From assembly GCA_020349245.1 (NCBI GenBank), contig CP070764.1:1988303-2034042 (forward strand): a stretch of 45,740 nucleotides of DNA. Direction: 5' to 3'. The stretch's first letter is position 1. Every line of letters starts with the position of its first letter. Of this stretch, positions 1-8,049 are shown in pieces. This stretch comes from Chloroflexota bacterium (GTDB lineage: Bacteria > Chloroflexota > Anaerolineae > Anaerolineales > UBA4823). The notes beneath the pieces were generated by a model. It did no database searches. It saw nothing but the letters and a program-made list of their open reading frames with translations, and was not told the DNA's origin. Made by a program: the position numbers and the translations under genes.

Positions 1-601
1 GAGGCTGCGGCTGGTGGGGGATACGGCCTCTCTCAGCATCAGCGATTAACCTGCCGACCAGGTGCAGGCTGTTCTGGATGATGCGTTCATAGAGTGTTGC
101 CACGCTATCCGAACGGCGTGTGCGGATTTTCACCTGATAGATGATGTCGCCGGTATCTATGCCAGGATCGATGACATGCAGGGTCATGCCGGACCAACGC
201 TCTCGATCGCGGAGAGCCCAAAAAACAGGGTGCTTTCCCCGGTATTCGGGTAGCAAGGAGGCGTGGAAGTTTACCGGTAGCATGGTGGGTAAGGATAGCA
301 AGCTCTCCTTCAGGATCACTGGGTAGCCAGCTGCCACAAATAAATCTGCTTTGAGCACGGCCAGTTGCATGGCGAATGGCTGGGTGTTTGGATTCGATGG
401 CTGGAAGCAAGGTATTTGCCGTTCTCTTGCCGTGGCAGAAAAATTCACCAATCCAGGGGCTAAAGGGTTCGTGGTAGCTTGCAGTGAAGGTGGAACGTCC
501 ACAACAGCTACCAGATCGCACAGCTCTTGCAGCAAGGCAGAGAAAAACTTGGCAGAAAATGTACTCAGAGAGTTTCCGAAAAAAACAATCCGAACTGGCA
601 T
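1..601 (-). CDS. Formyltransferase (methionyl-tRNA formyltransferase-like), 3' end cut by window edge
   Basis: An ATG at 601-599 opens a frame that runs uninterrupted to the window edge, giving about 200 N-terminal residues (MPVRIVFFGNSLSTF...). The N-terminal Rossmann-like start, the NFHASLLPEYRG motif (near residue 110) and the DPGIDTGDII motif are those of the formyl_trans_N fold. The Asn and His of the first motif and the Asp of the second match the catalytic Asn-His-Asp triad of 10-formyl-THF-dependent enzymes. It is the last visible gene of the SorC-regulated operon, starting 4 bp downstream of the PEP-hydrolase-like stop. The motif following YRG (GKHPVFWAL) differs from the GAAPI of true Fmt, and the context is sugar catabolism rather than def/fmt. 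I therefore infer that it formylates a small amine or nucleotide-sugar-type substrate rather than Met-tRNA. The C-terminal domain, which would help decide, is outside the window. Confidence 0.85.
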   Translation of the reverse strand, partial: MPVRIVFFGNSLSTFSAKFFSALLQELCDLVAVVDVPPSLQATTNPLAPGLVNFSATARERQIPCFQPSNPNTQPFAMQLAVLKADLFVAAGYPVILKESLLSLPTMLPVNFHASLLPEYRGKHPVFWALRDRERWSGMTLHVIDPGIDTGDIIYQVKIRTRRSDSVATLYERIIQNSLHLVGRLIADAERGRIPHQPQP

Positions 602-605
602 TGGC

Positions 606-1466
606 TTAGATCCAGCGCTGTGAACCTTCCGGGAATGTGATCGCTTTGAATGCCGCGGCGCGTGCTTCCAGGGGCTGTTCGACAGCCATCCGTTCAATGG
701 CAGATCCCAGCTGCACACCATGGCAATCTGTGTGTGTCACCATGTACTGGGCGGTATCAGGTCCAGACAGTGCAGCTCCATGCGCCAGCAAGATCACCCC
801 CGGCTTTTGGCTGCGGGCGAAATCGTAATGCTTCTGGGAGATTTCAGCCATCTCCTCGATGCCGCGCCCCTCGCTGTAGCCAGTTGATCCGCCACGGGTG
901 ATGCCGGCATGGAAAATGTAGATATCTGGTGGAGCTTCCGCGAACAACCTTTTTGCATCTTCCATATTGAATGCATACCCGATCGTCAACATATCCAGAT
1001 CACGGGCGATGTTGATCATGTGCAACTCGTGTTCATATCCCAAGCCTGTCGCTTCGAGTGTTCGGCGAAATTCGCCATCATACCAGGCGACAGTAGGGAA
1101 GTTGTGCACGCCAGAATATCCTATATGGTTGAGGTCCTGCAGGTACAATCGCATATCCCGCAGTGGGTCAACACCTGCCACACCCGCGATTACGGGAACT
1201 TCCTGAACCTGGGGCAACACCTCCCGCTTTCCCATGTTGTATATTAATTCATTGTTATCAAGGATGGGGAGCATGCCTGCCAGTGATCCGTAGCCCTGCA
1301 TGCGAAAATAACCGGTGTTATAGACGCCAAGGATATCGATACCGCCGCGCTCGATGAACTTGGCCGCGATCCCGTTCCCTGCACCAGTCATAACAAGCGG
1401 TTTACCGGCTTTCACAGTCGCCCACAACCGGTCGAGAAATTCCTGGCGGGTATACCTCTTTGCCAT
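606..1466 (-). CDS. PEP hydrolase-family TIM-barrel protein
   Basis: A 286-residue protein (MAKRYTRQEFLDRLW...). The segment with TGAGNGIAAKFIERGGID, then GVYNTGYFRMQGYGSLAGMLP, is typical of the phosphoenolpyruvate hydrolase-like / 'TIM-barrel signal transduction' family (PF09370 type). I chose the ATG at 1466 because AGGAGG lies 5 nt upstream. An in-frame ATG 48 bp further upstream would overlap the preceding gene and has no such site. The next gene upstream (Tm-1-like) ends only 22 bp away. In plants the tomato mosaic virus resistance protein Tm-1 is a fusion of these two protein types, which supports a functional pair here. The reaction catalysed by the family is not securely known, and the annotation name should not be taken as proof of PEP hydrolysis. 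Confidence 0.88.
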   Translation of the reverse strand: MAKRYTRQEFLDRLWATVKAGKPLVMTGAGNGIAAKFIERGGIDILGVYNTGYFRMQGYGSLAGMLPILDNNELIYNMGKREVLPQVQEVPVIAGVAGVDPLRDMRLYLQDLNHIGYSGVHNFPTVAWYDGEFRRTLEATGLGYEHELHMINIARDLDMLTIGYAFNMEDAKRLFAEAPPDIYIFHAGITRGGSTGYSEGRGIEEMAEISQKHYDFARSQKPGVILLAHGAALSGPDTAQYMVTHTDCHGVQLGSAIERMAVEQPLEARAAAFKAITFPEGSQRWI

Positions 1467-1488
1467 TATCGCCTCCTTGTTTAGAATA

Positions 1489-2718
1489 TCAATTCTGCTG
1501 ATTTTTCTTTTCAATCAATTGGATGAGAAGTTTTGCCGCTTCTGATGCGAAGGCAGGATCTTCGATATGGGTGTCCCGCTCGATGAGGCGGAAATTCCCA
1601 GGAAGATTCGCCTTTAAAGCATCCACAAACGCCTGGTCTGCATCCGGATCATAAAAACCTTCTCCTTCTACAGCATAGCTGTCGTAGCCAGCCGTGGGGA
1701 TCATGAAGATGGCCTCATCCTTGGTGTGCAAAAGCCGCCTGGCAACCTCTTCACCTACTCTAGCCATCTCTTCCCGGTTTAAACGCACATCGGTGATCTG
1801 CGGACTGTGGCGAATCAGGGTGCGGGTGTTGAAGGGCGGTGGGACAGTTTCTGGTTCATTGAAGACCAGGACCTCAATTGCGCCGGGTGCCAGTACCTGG
1901 GGGAGGCCCAGCTTCCCTGCGGTAGTCAGGCGTTTCGCACCACCAGCCAGTAAGGCATGGAACATCTCGTTCGAGACTTCGATGGTTGAATAATCCAGCA
2001 CGGCGCCGATCACACCTTCTTCCATCAGCTGCTCCATGGCGCGTCCCCCGGTGCCGACTGCATGAAATACGATTGTCTCATAACCTGCAGATTCCAGCAC
2101 TTCGATGGCTTTCATCGCGCCCTGGGTGGTGATACCGACGGTAGTCACACCAACCAGGGGCTTATCCCCGGCTTCCATTGGAATGGTAGAACGAGCCATA
2201 CCAACTGCTGCCCCAGCAGCATTGGCGAGGATGGTTCGCATCACCGGGTTCAAACCCAGGATATCCGTGACGGAATACATCATGGTGATATCCTTGATAT
2301 CTACCCAGGGTGCGACGTTGCTGGAGGCCATGGTGGAGACCATCACCTTGGGGAATCCATAGGGCAGCGCCCGCATGACCCTGGTCGCCAGGGTTGTCCC
2401 CTGGGTGCCTCCCATTGAAACGATCCCATGAACCTTGCCTTCATCAACAAGGCGGCATACGATTTTCGTGGCACCTTCAGCCATGATCGGGGCTGCCACC
2501 TCCCGATCCGGATCTTTAAGCAGTTCCGCCAGTGGAGTCCCACCCTCTTCAGCAACCTGTTCGCGGGAAACATCGGCCTGCGTGGCAGGCTTACCGACGA
2601 CACCCACATCAATAATCAGCGCTGTCTCGCCTGCTTTTTCTATCTGCTGGCGGAGATAATGTGCTTCAATTCCCTTGGTATCCAGAGTAGCCAATACGAC
2701 AATTGTTTTTCCACTCAT
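1489..2718 (-). CDS. Tm-1-like ATP-binding domain protein (UPF0261)
   Basis: A 409-residue protein (MSGKTIVVLATLDTKG...), the full length expected for UPF0261. Family landmarks seen are ATLDTKG at the N terminus, the SMGGTQGTT loop (near residue 100), the FPKVMVSTMASSNVAPWV segment, MMYSVTDILGLN and the C-terminal PTAGYDSYAVEGEGFYDPDAD. The last of these resembles 'IPLRGVS..D..G..F.DPEAD' of relatives. A GAGGAG site precedes the ATG. It corresponds to the N-terminal half of the plant Tm-1 protein, whose fold binds ATP. The cognate TIM-barrel half is the next gene downstream. No catalytic reaction is firmly established for the family. Its place between a sugar isomerase and the TIM barrel suggests a step in degrading a sugar acid or a related phosphorylated compound (inference). 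Confidence 0.9.
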   Translation of the reverse strand: MSGKTIVVLATLDTKGIEAHYLRQQIEKAGETALIIDVGVVGKPATQADVSREQVAEEGGTPLAELLKDPDREVAAPIMAEGATKIVCRLVDEGKVHGIVSMGGTQGTTLATRVMRALPYGFPKVMVSTMASSNVAPWVDIKDITMMYSVTDILGLNPVMRTILANAAGAAVGMARSTIPMEAGDKPLVGVTTVGITTQGAMKAIEVLESAGYETIVFHAVGTGGRAMEQLMEEGVIGAVLDYSTIEVSNEMFHALLAGGAKRLTTAGKLGLPQVLAPGAIEVLVFNEPETVPPPFNTRTLIRHSPQITDVRLNREEMARVGEEVARRLLHTKDEAIFMIPTAGYDSYAVEGEGFYDPDADQAFVDALKANLPGNFRLIERDTHIEDPAFASEAAKLLIQLIEKKNQQN

Positions 2719-2815
2719 GATTTGATCTCCTCGGATGTGGCTCTGGGGGGCAGTGATAATTCTGCCCCCAGACCAGTAAGCGTTGTATTCTCCAGGACAG
2801 GTCCATCAATCAAAT

Positions 2816-3655
2816 TTAACTGGCTGCGGCGATCTGGTCCTTTAACCAGGCGACAGATTTTACGACATTTTCTTCACCATCGCTCTCGATGGAGAAGACT
2901 CCATCCCAGTTTGTTTCGCTGAGGAATTGGATGCATTTAGCGATATTCGGAGCGTTGACGCCTTCTCCGATGTGCACGACTGAGGCGGAGATTCCGGTGC
3001 TCTTTCCCCGGGCTGCGTCTGCCAGCTCCTTGCTGACGTCCTTGACATGCACATGGGTGACGTATTTGCGAACCGCCTTGAGGAATTCCAGTGGATCTTT
3101 CCCGGAGATAAATGTGTTGCCGGTATCGAAATTTATCTGGACATATTCAGACTCGAAGTATTCAACGATCTCCAGCAGAGTCTCCGGTTCGGTGGTGAAT
3201 GGTCCATGCGGCTCCACATTGATGATCACCTTGTGGTTCTCTGCGTAGGGCAGGCATTGGCGCAGGTGATACTTGATATAGTCCAGTTGCTCTTTATCCG
3301 ACATTCCTTCTATTTTGTATTTTCCATCAGTTGTGTCAACACAGGGAACGCCGAGATGGCTGGAAAAGAGGATGCCCTGTTGTATGAACTCAATGCATTC
3401 CCAGCGGTTGATGGGGAAGGAGACATCCAGCTGCGATACTTTCAGGGAATGCTTGTCCAGCTTCTTTTTAAGGTCCAGGGGATCGCTGTTGAGCTGGACA
3501 AACGGCGCGAATCCCAAACCCGTGAAGAATTCCGTTCCGCCCACCGCTTCCAATTCACAATATTCCACGCCGAGTTTCTCGATCACCTCGAAACAATAGT
3601 CTACAGGTTTATCTGCATGGCGCCAGTTATCGGTATTGATTCCAATTTTGATCAT
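2816..3655 (-). CDS. Sugar phosphate isomerase/epimerase (AP-endonuclease-2-type TIM barrel)
   Basis: A 279-residue protein (MIKIGINTDNWRHADKP...) with an AGGAGA site upstream of the ATG. It has the layout of the xylose isomerase-like TIM barrel family (PF01261): a Glu in IINVEPHG (about residue 145), Asp in NFDTGN, His-x-His in THVHVKDVS and a terminal Glu in FSIESDGE. These match the divalent-metal ligands at the C-terminal ends of the strands. Family members isomerise or epimerise keto-sugars, sugar phosphates, inosose or hydroxypyruvate. The substrate cannot be read from the sequence. It is the first enzyme gene after the SorC regulator, separated from it by about 90 bp, and is followed by the Tm-1-like gene 97 bp further on. 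Confidence 0.85.
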   Translation of the reverse strand: MIKIGINTDNWRHADKPVDYCFEVIEKLGVEYCELEAVGGTEFFTGLGFAPFVQLNSDPLDLKKKLDKHSLKVSQLDVSFPINRWECIEFIQQGILFSSHLGVPCVDTTDGKYKIEGMSDKEQLDYIKYHLRQCLPYAENHKVIINVEPHGPFTTEPETLLEIVEYFESEYVQINFDTGNTFISGKDPLEFLKAVRKYVTHVHVKDVSKELADAARGKSTGISASVVHIGEGVNAPNIAKCIQFLSETNWDGVFSIESDGEENVVKSVAWLKDQIAAAS

Positions 3656-3745
3656 TTTATTCTCCTTCTACTATAGCAATTAGAAACGGGTTATCAGTGC
3701 CTTGTGCAGGGAATAATCAAACAGGCTGAGGACTGCGTTTGCAGC

Positions 3746-4702
3746 TCAGATGACTTGCTGAGCCGTCATCTGATCAGTTACCAGTACATCCACCAGGTTC
3801 CCTGCCAGGGCACCACGAACGGCGGGAATTTTTGCCGACCCGCCTGCGACCCCCACGACCAGCTCGATTTTTTGGATTTCATCTAAGGTCAAGCCGATCA
3901 CTCGCTGATCAAGACTTGAGTCAACCAAAACTCCTTCGCTGTTGAAGAAGCGCAGATTCATATCCCCAACCGCATCTTGTTTGATGAGGTTATTGAGCTC
4001 CTGCTCAGTTACAATCTTCCCTTCCCGCATGAGGATTGAATCCGATCTCGGTGCGCCGATGCCCATGACTGCCAGCTTGGCTGACCTCGCCAGGTCTAAG
4101 ACCTGGCGCACGTATGGGTCTTCCATGTAAGCATCCCGTGCCTCCCGTGTACCAGCCACGGCTGGAGTCGGCAGCAGGATCGCCACCCCGCTGAAGACCT
4201 GAGCTAACCTGCGAGTTAAATCTGCCGCATGCACCTCCTTATTGGGATCGCCTAAACCGCCCAATCCCTGGATCACCTTGATTCCAACCAGATCAGACCG
4301 GCGAGGACCACTGTACAGGGCATTCACCATCCCCAGCAATGACCCTCCCCAGCTGATTGCAATCACATCGTTTGGCTGGATGACTCGCATCAGGTAATCT
4401 GCAGCGCCTACTCCGACCTCCCTGGCGACAACAAATTGATCCTCAAAATTTGTGGTTTCCACAACCACTGCTTCCTGCAGCCCATAGCGGTCTTCAAGTT
4501 TTCTCTCGAGATCAGGAAATGCGCCGATCACTGGGCGGATCGTGATCTGCACAATCCCCTGTTCTTTGGCCTGTTTTAATAAACGCTGGATTTTTTGGCG
4601 CGATAGCCTGAGGCGCTTGCTGATCTGTGACTGGGTCAGCTCATGCTCATAGTAATACCGGGAAACCTTGACCAGCAAGCGTTCGTGTTCTGTGGAAAGC
4701 AT
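3746..4702 (-). CDS. SorC/DeoR-type sugar-binding transcriptional regulator
   Basis: A 318-residue regulator. Residues 1-55 carry a sigma-like helix-turn-helix (YYYEHELTQSQISKRLRLSR, then QKIQRLLKQAKEQG). The remainder is the NagB-like effector-binding domain of the SorC family, with LEDRYGLQEAVVVE, DVIAISWGGSL, KVIQGLGGLGDPNKE and ELVVGVAGGSAKIPAVRGAL. I chose the ATG at 4702 because GGGAGG lies about 9 nt upstream. An in-frame ATG 30 bp earlier has no site. SorC proteins bind phosphorylated sugars and control the adjacent catabolic operon, and the four genes downstream on the same strand are the obvious targets. Autoregulation through the promoter just upstream is likely but not shown. Confidence 0.92.
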   Translation of the reverse strand: MLSTEHERLLVKVSRYYYEHELTQSQISKRLRLSRQKIQRLLKQAKEQGIVQITIRPVIGAFPDLERKLEDRYGLQEAVVVETTNFEDQFVVAREVGVGAADYLMRVIQPNDVIAISWGGSLLGMVNALYSGPRRSDLVGIKVIQGLGGLGDPNKEVHAADLTRRLAQVFSGVAILLPTPAVAGTREARDAYMEDPYVRQVLDLARSAKLAVMGIGAPRSDSILMREGKIVTEQELNNLIKQDAVGDMNLRFFNSEGVLVDSSLDQRVIGLTLDEIQKIELVVGVAGGSAKIPAVRGALAGNLVDVLVTDQMTAQQVI

Positions 4703-4753
4703 CCCGATTTTCCTCCCTGAGCATTTGCCCATAATTGAATAAATGCCCGATAC

Positions 4754-4783
4754 ATTATAACATGAAAATATCTCTCCAATTAA
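4754..4783 (-). promoter_or_regulatory. Candidate promoter of the SorC operon
   Basis: Read on the minus strand there is a perfect TATAAT (4759-4754) with TTAATT 18 bp upstream (4783-4778). It lies about 50 bp before the chosen regulator start. The -10 is strong and the -35 weak, which is compatible with a regulated promoter. No start site data are available. Confidence 0.45.
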
Positions 4784-4903
4784 GCAGGTTTAATGCGTGA
4801 AATAAATCCAGTCTTAAATCGAGGCAGGAAAGCCGGGATTCTACCGGTTCAGTCTGAGCGGTTTTACAACTTGATTACAAAATCCCGGGCAAAATCTGAC
4901 GGG

Positions 4904-5368
4904 TTAGGGGCAAACTCGATTGGTCGAATGGCTGAGGGGGATACCAGCCATGCGATTGGTGAAATCCCAGGTGTAGACCCGGGTCGGTTTTAGGACAATC
5001 GCTACCTCGTTATCCACCTTGGCCAGCAGGTCTTTCGCAAGGTTGTTCTCTGTGTTTCCAAGGTAGCGGAGGATAAGGGCTTCCAAGATTTCTGCTCCCA
5101 ACTGGGCATCGATGCTCGCTTCAGCCCGCCCGCGAATACCGCAGTAAGGTGGTCGATCGGCAGCGATTTCGAAACCACACTGGGGGCCGTGTTGCAGGTA
5201 GGCGACGACTTTTGCAGATCTGGGCGTGGCGCAGTATAAGAGACCTCCCCGGTGCAGGAACCATAACGAGAGTACAATCGGCCATCCTGATTGCGTGTTG
5301 CATGCCAGTCGCAGCGGTATGTGGATCGCATCTAAGTACTCCTGGTATTCACGCATTGAATTTTTCAT
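4904..5368 (-). CDS. PNPOx-like split-barrel flavin-binding protein
   Basis: A 154-residue protein (MKNSMREYQEYLDAIHIPLRLACNTQ...). The pattern LACNTQSGWPIVLSLWFLHRGGLLYCATPRSAKVVAYLQ, ending in CGFEIAAD and GIRGRAEA, is that of pyridoxamine-5'-phosphate oxidase-like proteins. These are small dimers binding FMN, F420 or haem. GGAGG lies 7 nt before the chosen ATG. An upstream ATG (5404) would overlap the preceding gene by 20 bp. It is the last gene of the eight-gene operon, 16 bp after the SDR-DUF2867 stop. The substrate is unknown. A role in redox protection would fit the neighbours, but is inferred. Confidence 0.75.
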   Translation of the reverse strand: MKNSMREYQEYLDAIHIPLRLACNTQSGWPIVLSLWFLHRGGLLYCATPRSAKVVAYLQHGPQCGFEIAADRPPYCGIRGRAEASIDAQLGAEILEALILRYLGNTENNLAKDLLAKVDNEVAIVLKPTRVYTWDFTNRMAGIPLSHSTNRVCP

Positions 5369-5384
5369 GAGCAGCCTCCGGTAA

Positions 5385-6854
5385 TCAATCTGGGGATCGA
5401 CCATGGTGTTCAGCCGATTCCTTCAACTTGCGCAACAAGCCTGAAAAGACGAAGCTGTTCATCGGGTATAGACCATACCAGAAGAGAATGCCGAACAATC
5501 CTTTAGGCGCAAAAAAGGAGGATTGATGGAGCAAGGTCTGAGCACCGTTTATGGATTTCGCCTCAAACTGCAGCCAGACTTTACCAGGCACCTTCATCTC
5601 TGCTCGCAATCGCATCATCTCGCCAGGCTTGATCTGTTCCACGCGCCAGAAATCAATCGCATCGCCAACCCTGACATCTACGGGATCTCGCCGACCGCGC
5701 CGCAATCCAACACCACCCAGCAGGCGATCGATCGTGCCGAGAAATTGCCATGCCCAATTGAAGAACAGCCAACCACGCTTCCCACCCAGGGTGGTGAATT
5801 CATCGTAGACCTCCCTCGGAGAAGCCTGGACAACCACTTTCCGGTGGACGATTATCATACCCTCCTGGGTTTTCATGACAGTTGGTGTGCGATCACCTTG
5901 ACTGGAAACGAGAGCATCCGTCCAGTGTGTTTCGATTTTCCCCACTTCCAGATTTGCGAGGGCGCGCTTGACAGCAGTGGAATAGTCCAGCGGAGTAATA
6001 TCAGGGAAGAGTTTTTTGGCGGTGTTGTCTCGAACAACAACTTCGTTACGTAATCCCAGGATTAACGGTCGAATAATTGAGATTGGCACAGGGGTCATTA
6101 ACTGCACCCAATGGGATGAAAGCTGAGGGCTCAGTATGGGGACTGGGATTAGTACACGCTTGAGCCCCCGCGCTTCTGCATATCTCATCATCATATCTCC
6201 ATAGGTCATCACCTCTGAACCTCCGATTTCAATTACCTTTCCCGAGCTTTCTGGCACCACTAATGCAGCAGTCAGATAAGCTAAAACATCATCAATAGCA
6301 ATCGGCTGTACACAGGTATATACCCATCTTGGGCAAACAATGATCGGGATCCGTTCAGTGAGATAGCGGATCATCTCGAAGGAGACACTTCCCGAACCGA
6401 CAATGATCGCCGCCCGAAATTCGGTAACTGGAACACCACAGTGGGCTAATATGCGACCGGTCTCCTGCCTGGATTTTAGGTGCTCTGATAAATTCGTGTT
6501 GGGATCTCCCAATCCGCCCAGGTAAATGATCTGGCCAACGCCAGCTGATTTTGCAGCTTTGCCAAAATTCTGTGCTGCAAGCACATCACGGTGATGAAAA
6601 TCATCGCTGCCACTCATGCTGTGAATTAAGTAAAACGCCGCCTCTATCCCATCCATGGCGGTGGTGAGAGAATTTTCGTCGAACACATCCCCCTGGAAAA
6701 TTTCCACGTCATCCATCCACGATCGCCCCTGGAGTCGGCTTGCATCTCTGACGAACACCCGCACTGAATAACCGGAATCCAGCAGAGATTGGACTAATCT
6801 CCCCCCGATGTAGCCTGTAGAGCCTGTTACCAGAATCTTTAGATTTCGGTTCAT
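5385..6854 (-). CDS. SDR-family NAD(P)-binding protein fused to DUF2867
   Basis: A 489-residue protein in two parts. Residues 1 to about 290 form an atypical short-chain dehydrogenase / NmrA-like Rossmann domain, with GSTGYIGGRL as the nucleotide loop and then GDVFDENSL, AFYLIHSM, IIYLGGLGD and FRAAIIVGSGS. From about residue 330 follows the DUF2867 / SRPBCC-like domain, with FFNWAWQFLGTIDRLLGGVG, DAIDFWRVEQI, and LLHQSSFFAPKG plus FWYGLYPMNSFVF. This fused architecture is common in bacterial light- and stress-induced gene sets beside photolyases. The start (6854) is 1 bp after the previous gene's stop, indicating translational coupling. Substrate unknown. An enzyme on a lipid or isoprenoid would be a reasonable guess only. 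Confidence 0.88.
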   Translation of the reverse strand: MNRNLKILVTGSTGYIGGRLVQSLLDSGYSVRVFVRDASRLQGRSWMDDVEIFQGDVFDENSLTTAMDGIEAAFYLIHSMSGSDDFHHRDVLAAQNFGKAAKSAGVGQIIYLGGLGDPNTNLSEHLKSRQETGRILAHCGVPVTEFRAAIIVGSGSVSFEMIRYLTERIPIIVCPRWVYTCVQPIAIDDVLAYLTAALVVPESSGKVIEIGGSEVMTYGDMMMRYAEARGLKRVLIPVPILSPQLSSHWVQLMTPVPISIIRPLILGLRNEVVVRDNTAKKLFPDITPLDYSTAVKRALANLEVGKIETHWTDALVSSQGDRTPTVMKTQEGMIIVHRKVVVQASPREVYDEFTTLGGKRGWLFFNWAWQFLGTIDRLLGGVGLRRGRRDPVDVRVGDAIDFWRVEQIKPGEMMRLRAEMKVPGKVWLQFEAKSINGAQTLLHQSSFFAPKGLFGILFWYGLYPMNSFVFSGLLRKLKESAEHHGRSPD

Positions 6855-6855
6855 T

Positions 6856-8049
6856 TCAGAATTGGCCTTCCATCGATTCTGTGTAACCGGTCAATTCGAT
6901 GTAACCCTTCCCTGAGATATGCATACCTTCCTTTGTACCGCTGAGTTCTACCGCTCCTTCCCAGTATGTGTATGAAACGTTCATCTCCTGGTCGTTCATC
7001 ATGGGTTTTGCTTCCAAATCCAAATCCAGAGTAGTGATCGATATCCGCCATCCTGCGGGGTAATCAGCCCCAGATTGCTGGCTTTTCCAGGATTCTGTCA
7101 CCTGGATTTCAAATTGCTCCCGACCTAATTGAACCGTCTCCCCCTCAGGGCTTATCCAGGTGCCACTAGAATATGGATCGATACTTCCATCATCTCGACG
7201 GACCTGGTATATCATCAACTCGCTGCCATCAGTAAGCTGGAGCGAGAACCAATCCCAGCCCACCTGGCCGCTTGAAAGCGCGTCAGTGCTGAACTCATGG
7301 TCTTTCCAGCTGAGACCTTCCACTTGATAAATCCCTTCTGCTGTCTGTAAAGTTCCAGTAGTCTCTAAGCGTGGCAAACTGTAGTAGTACGATGCATTTC
7401 CGCGTGCAGATCCTTTCTGGCTATAGCCTAGGTTCCCATGCAGTATGGGGCCTTTGAGATCCTTGAGAATTAAATCCACCGCGATATCCTTATTCTTTGC
7501 GGATAAATGATATAACCCATCTGGCGTTTGTACGACGCGCCAATTCTCCAACCAGACCTTGAATGGATCGGCTTGTGCCCCAGCTAAACTATCCGCTCCA
7601 CGGGAAAATCGCTCAAAAGCGTAGTGCTTATCAGCACTGATATCGCTGAGAGCAAAATGGGCCATGTACACCTGGTCTGCAGCCCATGCGGAATCGCGCT
7701 CTGGGGTATCTTCCTCGGGCAGTAGGGCACGGCGAAATATAGTCAATTGGTACCCGAATCGTTCACCTGTATCTGTTTCAAGATTGCCTGTGTAGTACCA
7801 CCATTCAGTTTGGAAATCTGGATGGGGGCCAAAATCCCGGGGAAAATCCCACTCCCAAGGACCATCTGCCTGCTGAAATCCAAGGGGTGGATCGAACTCC
7901 ACGATTATGCTGGGGGCAGTATTCGCAGCATCAAAGAATCCTAAACCGACAACCAACCATGCGATCAATAGCAGCAGTAATGTAGTGATGAGGAACCAGT
8001 ATCTTCTTTTCACGGCGAGATGTCCGTTTTTAATCAAATCGAATCGCAT
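6856..8049 (-). CDS. AttH / carotenoid 1,2-hydratase-like lipocalin-fold protein
   Basis: A 397-residue protein with one N-terminal membrane anchor (about residues 17-40) followed by an extracytoplasmic domain. The sequence WDFPRDFGPHPDFQTEWWYYTGNL, then YQLTIFRRAL, WKDHEFSTDAL and GWDWFSLQLTDGSELMIYQVR, is the signature of the CrtC/AttH family (PF07143). The start overlaps the permease stop by 20 bp. In agrobacteria attH is linked to an ABC ATPase and FtsX-type permeases (attE-G). The same association is seen here. I infer that it receives or chaperones the transported compound at the outer face. No carotenoid pathway gene is visible in the window, so a hydratase reaction is not supported. 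Confidence 0.85.
   Translation of the reverse strand: MRFDLIKNGHLAVKRRYWFLITTLLLLLIAWLVVGLGFFDAANTAPSIIVEFDPPLGFQQADGPWEWDFPRDFGPHPDFQTEWWYYTGNLETDTGERFGYQLTIFRRALLPEEDTPERDSAWAADQVYMAHFALSDISADKHYAFERFSRGADSLAGAQADPFKVWLENWRVVQTPDGLYHLSAKNKDIAVDLILKDLKGPILHGNLGYSQKGSARGNASYYYSLPRLETTGTLQTAEGIYQVEGLSWKDHEFSTDALSSGQVGWDWFSLQLTDGSELMIYQVRRDDGSIDPYSSGTWISPEGETVQLGREQFEIQVTESWKSQQSGADYPAGWRISITTLDLDLEAKPMMNDQEMNVSYTYWEGAVELSGTKEGMHISGKGYIELTGYTESMEGQF

Noticed and set aside
6856..8049. Carotenoid biosynthesis locus based on the CrtC-like protein
   Set aside because: No phytoene synthase, desaturase or other carotenoid gene lies nearby. The linkage to an ABC exporter fits AttH-type proteins better.
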